From Streptomyces gilvus (GTDB taxonomy: Bacteria; Actinomycetota; Actinomycetes; Streptomycetales; Streptomycetaceae), in NCBI RefSeq assembly GCF_022513565.1, contig NZ_JAKWBE010000017.1:62001-126000 (forward strand): a stretch of 64,000 bases of DNA, read 5' to 3'. The first letter of the stretch is position 1; each line of letters opens with the position of its first letter. Of the stretch, positions 61,356 through 64,000 are shown one piece after another. A model generated the notes under the pieces. The model was not told where the DNA came from and did not search any database. It was given only the letters and a program-made list of their open reading frames with translations. A program made the position numbers and the translations under genes.

Positions 61356-61550
61356 TCATGGGAATATGAGTAGACCCTCGGTCTCCCGGTTTCCGTCCAG
61401 CCCAATCGGCTGATTGTGCTTGTTGGGGAATCGCACATAGCTGTCCGGGTATCGACGGGTGGGGTTCATTATCCGCACAGTGGTGAACTCCCCGTCCTTG
61501 TCGGCAGGGGACTGCCAGACCGCCCCCTGCATACCCTCAAAAGGCAGCAA
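61356..61550 (-). CDS. hypothetical protein or toxin-tail fragment
   Basis: A 64-residue frame (GMQGAVWQSPADKDGEFTTV, YVRFPNKHNQPIGLDG) that reads like the last part of a polymorphic-toxin C-terminal domain (the PNKHNQPIGLDG pattern) rather than a whole protein. No ribosome-binding site is clear and nothing related continues upstream. Kept at low confidence. Confidence 0.3.
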   Translation of the reverse strand: MLPFEGMQGAVWQSPADKDGEFTTVRIMNPTRRYPDSYVRFPNKHNQPIGLDGNRETEGLLIFP

Positions 61551-61766
61551 CCGTTCCGACCGCCGGTTCAGTGCTGCTCACGTACCAAAGGGGCCGCCGA
61601 GTGCGGGGCACTGCTGTTATGCCGTCAGCCCTGGAGGCTCCACCGGAACCAAATCCGGTTGGGCCTACGGTTCTCACCGCCAGGAATTCATCGCCGCTTC
61701 GCGAATACCTCTTTACGCACCTGGAATGCAGCTCGGCACCTTCGGATCCCAACTGAGGGTCCTCCA

Positions 61767-62462
61767 TCAGCCTTTCCGTGCTTCATCCAGACGCTGGATC
61801 TGCTTGACGACCAGCCCCGGGGGAAACTCCGCAGTACCGCCGACGTTCAAGTTCTCGAACATAGCGATAAGGTTCCCCGTTCGGACAACAACATGCCCTT
61901 CAGTGCGCAATCCATTTTCCGTCGGAATAACTATGCGAAAACTTGCACCCTGGTCACCGACATCTGGAGGAGGCTCGACAGTTAGCGTTGCTCTATACCT
62001 CCCAGCATATCCAGTACCCGAGTAGGAATTACAGGAATTAATCGCCTTCACCAGGATTCGAAAGTAATCCGTCGCCCTCGTCCCCTCATAGGAAGAAATC
62101 AACGAATCACCCGGGAAGATGTCACCCTTCCAATTAAAGATTTGATGGACGGAGGCATAGGAGCCCGCACCGTTAATAATTTGCAGGACCTTTTGACAAT
62201 TCACATCAGAAACCGGAGGGAGTGAATTCTTTTCAGTCTTCGGATGAAACTGTTCGGTCGTGATTTCGCGCGCCTGCGGGACCTCGCGATCCCGGAGGGT
62301 AAGGTTCAGGAGTTGCGCCATACTCGCGGGACGCACACCGGCGTCAGCGTCACCTGCTCCCGTTGTGCTCTCTGCCGATTTATGCGCTGCATGCGTACCG
62401 GCACAGCCGCACACCAGAGCTAGCGTCAGAACAAGAAGAGCATTCGACATTCTCATCGGCAT
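61767..62462 (-). CDS. putative secreted lipoprotein
   Basis: A 231-residue protein: MPMRMSNALLVLTLALVCGC is a signal peptide ending in a lipobox-like VCGC, followed by a polar mature domain (VNCQKVLQIINGAGSYASVH, TVEPPPDVGDQGASFRIVIP). Two later cysteines could form a disulfide. No family recognised. ATG 62462 is chosen from three close in-frame ATGs; readings from 62603 add a non-signal extension. Codon use is clearly less GC-biased than in the core genes, a sign of recent transfer. Confidence 0.6.
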   Translation of the reverse strand: MPMRMSNALLVLTLALVCGCAGTHAAHKSAESTTGAGDADAGVRPASMAQLLNLTLRDREVPQAREITTEQFHPKTEKNSLPPVSDVNCQKVLQIINGAGSYASVHQIFNWKGDIFPGDSLISSYEGTRATDYFRILVKAINSCNSYSGTGYAGRYRATLTVEPPPDVGDQGASFRIVIPTENGLRTEGHVVVRTGNLIAMFENLNVGGTAEFPPGLVVKQIQRLDEARKG

Positions 62463-62520
62463 AATGGCTGCAATCCTAACTGTCGATCTTGATTTACGAG
62501 CTCTGACGACAAGCACTCTT

Positions 62521-62871
62521 TCAAAAGTCCTCGAACTCGTATATGCCAAGTCGGGCAAGTTTCTGAGCAAGTTCCTGCCAGGTGGGTGCCTGAATCTGCT
62601 CAATTACCTTTCTCACCTTCCCTGTTATCTCATCAGCGTTCGATGATCCAACGACCACTAGAGCGCGACCGAAGATTACCGAATCAGCAGCCACTCGTTC
62701 TTCAAGGTTCTGTGGCGTGCAGACAATGAACTGAAGCGACTCGCCGCTGTCGGGTACGTCGGCAGGTCCCACCATCGCTTGCAGCAGAAAAGAGAAATTC
62801 TTGGTGTCATCTGGATGAAAATTGTCCAGGTCGACGTCGGGACTGAAGAAGTAGTTAACTTTAGCTCTCAT
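62521..62871 (-). CDS. Imm8-family immunity protein
   Basis: A 116-residue protein with the Imm8 pattern: MRAKVNYFFSPDVDLDNFHP, NFSFLLQAMVGPADVPDSGE, SLQFIVCTPQNLEERV and the terminal TWQELAQKLARLGIYEFEDF. Imm8 proteins neutralise C-terminal toxin domains of Rhs/CDI-type polymorphic toxins. No intact cognate toxin lies directly upstream; an IS3 relic starts there instead, so it is an orphan immunity gene. ATG 62871; in-frame upstream sequence belongs to the IS. Confidence 0.85.
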   Translation of the reverse strand: MRAKVNYFFSPDVDLDNFHPDDTKNFSFLLQAMVGPADVPDSGESLQFIVCTPQNLEERVAADSVIFGRALVVVGSSNADEITGKVRKVIEQIQAPTWQELAQKLARLGIYEFEDF

Positions 62872-62879
62872 GGCATGTC

Positions 62880-63290
62880 CGTTACATTCAGATGCGCATC
62901 CCACCGTTTTGGCATACACCTGGAGACCTTGCGAAATTGGGTCCACGAGGACGTAGCCCGCCTCGCGCGGCGGGGGTGACGCCGGCGTGACCCCTGACGA
63001 TAAGGAAAAGCTCAAGCGCCTGCCGCGGGAGAACGTCCGGCTCAGGGAGGACAACGAGACCCTCCGGAAGGCCGCTGCCTATTTCGTACGGGAGACGACA
63101 CAGTGATCCGCTTCCGTTTCGTCGACGAGCACCGGAACGCCCACGTGCTGAAGCGGATGTGCGATATGCCGGTTTGGGCCCGCTCCTGCTACTACCTCTG
63201 GCACAGCAACAAGGAGGCGCGCCAGACGAAGGCCGACGCAGAGGAGGCGCTGTCCACCGGGCGCAGCCGTAGGCGCCTGGAAGGGAAATA
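62880..63290 (+). mobile_element. IS3-family remnant (orfA end and orfB start)
   Basis: RFGIHLETLRNWVHED is the helix-turn-helix end of an IS3 OrfA; a frame change leads to KLKRLPRENVRLREDNETLR, the OrfA leucine zipper. VIRFRFVDEHRNAHVLKRMC and RSCYYLWHSNKEARQTKAD are the OrfB start, truncated before the DDE domain at 63290. Both ends are missing. Confidence 0.85.
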
Positions 63291-63361
63291 GCCATACCAT
63301 GCCCCGGGTGAGGGGTCGTAACCGACCCCTCACCTCTATTCAAGACAGCCGAGCAGAAACC

Positions 63362-63718
63362 TCAGCGAGTCAGTACTCGATCGTCAATGCAGACTGCTGG
63401 CCACACACGGACGTGCAATTCGCCCGTCAAAGAGTCCGACTCAAAGAAGACAGATAGCATCGTTTCACCCGTGCGACCACCCACCGCAAGTCGCGCAGCT
63501 CCTTCACGGAACATATCGAGCATACGAGAGCCTTTCCGGTACCACTGAAGATGGATCGAGCGTCCCGGAATATCGTATGTCAACCGAATCTCATCATCGG
63601 ATCCGGTTTCAAGATAAAGAGATCTCGTCGAGTCCACACCATCCGTTGCCTCTGACGTAACACCAAAAACCTCAAGAAGTTCGGAATCGTCCGGGACAAG
63701 GAACTGGATATTTATCAC
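63362..63718 (-). CDS. probable immunity protein for the adjacent toxin
   Basis: A 118-residue acidic protein (VINIQFLVPDDSELLEVFGV, DIPGRSIHLQWYRKG, GETMLSVFFESDSLTGELHV). GTG 63718 overlaps the stop of the upstream toxin gene by 4 bp, the standard toxin-immunity arrangement. No family is recognised; the role is inferred from position, size and low GC. Longer readings in the same frame run into the toxin sequence. Confidence 0.6.
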   Translation of the reverse strand: MINIQFLVPDDSELLEVFGVTSEATDGVDSTRSLYLETGSDDEIRLTYDIPGRSIHLQWYRKGSRMLDMFREGAARLAVGGRTGETMLSVFFESDSLTGELHVRVWPAVCIDDRVLTR

Positions 63719-64000
63719 GGCTGACCTCCGCGAGGAATGATCGTAGTAAGGCGGAACCCGCTTTCCGAGACCTCCCACGTAGTCTCTACATGAAGAAATC
63801 CGCCAGGTCCAGCAAGTAGCCCGTCACGAACCTGATACGTTCCGTATTGATTCGTAAATTCTTTCAGAACATTATCCGTCCGCGCCACTTGATCATCGAA
63901 GAAATCTGTCAACACCTTACGGCCTTCGGGATTGTCTCTGATTCCGATCCGGTTAAGCTGAGTTAGGTTCTGTGCGGATCGGGGTGCATTGTGGCTACCG
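63715..64000 (-). CDS. C-terminus of a polymorphic toxin (5' part outside window)
   Basis: The frame is open from the right edge: NAPRSAQNLTQLNRIGIRDN, then KVLTDFFDDQVARTDNVLKE, NQYGTYQVRDGLLAGPGGFL and VETTWEVSESGFRLTTIIPR. The style resembles C-terminal toxin domains of Rhs/DUF6531-type proteins, but the enzymatic class cannot be told from 95 residues. Overlap with the downstream small gene supports a toxin-immunity pair. Lower GC than the window average. Confidence 0.55.
   Translation of the reverse strand, partial: GSHNAPRSAQNLTQLNRIGIRDNPEGRKVLTDFFDDQVARTDNVLKEFTNQYGTYQVRDGLLAGPGGFLHVETTWEVSESGFRLTTIIPRGGQP

Overview
The window is very GC-rich, with G/C-ending codons, Shine-Dalgarno motifs ahead of GTG/ATG starts, and TTA codons rare enough to stand out. 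Gene content and order are those of a Streptomyces chromosome. From about 1 to 28.5 kb the genes follow the conserved Streptomyces block ftsH, hpt, tilS, a zincin, dac, ppa, thrE, dedA, tipA, gad, an ABC exporter with a PadR gene, an aldehyde dehydrogenase, a whiJ-type trio, a DNA polymerase I-like gene and an AfsR/SARP-type regulator. From memory this matches the SCO3404 to SCO3434 region of S. coelicolor; no database was searched.

From about 28.9 to 41.3 kb the content is accessory. It holds a glycosyltransferase, a TetR gene with an odd DNA-binding end, a ribonuclease Z-like MBL protein, and an operon of acyl-CoA ligase, DUF3556 membrane protein, CrtI-like oxidoreductase and SDR divergent from a PucR regulator. 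It also holds debris: a LysR tail, pieces of Uma2 nuclease genes, a frameshifted Rhs toxin gene and an IS701-type transposase remnant, next to one intact Uma2 gene.

Two imperfect direct repeats of about 340 bp (about 41.35-41.69 and 59.73-60.06 kb) each carry the 3' half of a tRNA-Thr(CGT) gene plus a terminator hairpin. They read as displaced attachment sites and bound an 18.4 kb island. The island core (42.7-58.5 kb) is a biosynthetic cluster: an AfsA-family butenolide synthase-like protein, a CerJ/ChlB6-like KASIII homologue, an ACP, KAS II, ketoreductase, a canonical KASIII, an SDR, a flavin monooxygenase and a HAD phosphatase in one tightly packed operon. Flanking genes encode two MDR oxidoreductases, an MBL hydrolase, an aldo/keto reductase, an MFS exporter, a hotdog thioesterase and a MarR regulator. 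The simplest reading is a self-contained pathway in which a dedicated ACP/KAS set makes a beta-ketoacyl chain, the AfsA homologue joins it to a phosphorylated C3 unit, and reductases, phosphatase and monooxygenase finish a gamma-butyrolactone or butenolide. A shared motif (about CAGRRYTCTGGCTYAT) lies in the divergent promoter regions of the island. A SARP-type activator gene at the right end is cut off after about 14 codons by an IS110 relic, although an 11-bp-pitch SARP-like direct repeat remains ahead of the main operon.

To the right of the second att-like repeat lie a VapBC pair and an AT-richer zone of polymorphic-toxin debris: a DUF6188-like pseudogene, a lipoprotein, an Imm8-type immunity gene, an IS3 relic, and at the edge the C-terminus of a toxin overlapping its probable immunity gene. 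This looks like a second integrated element that continues past the window.
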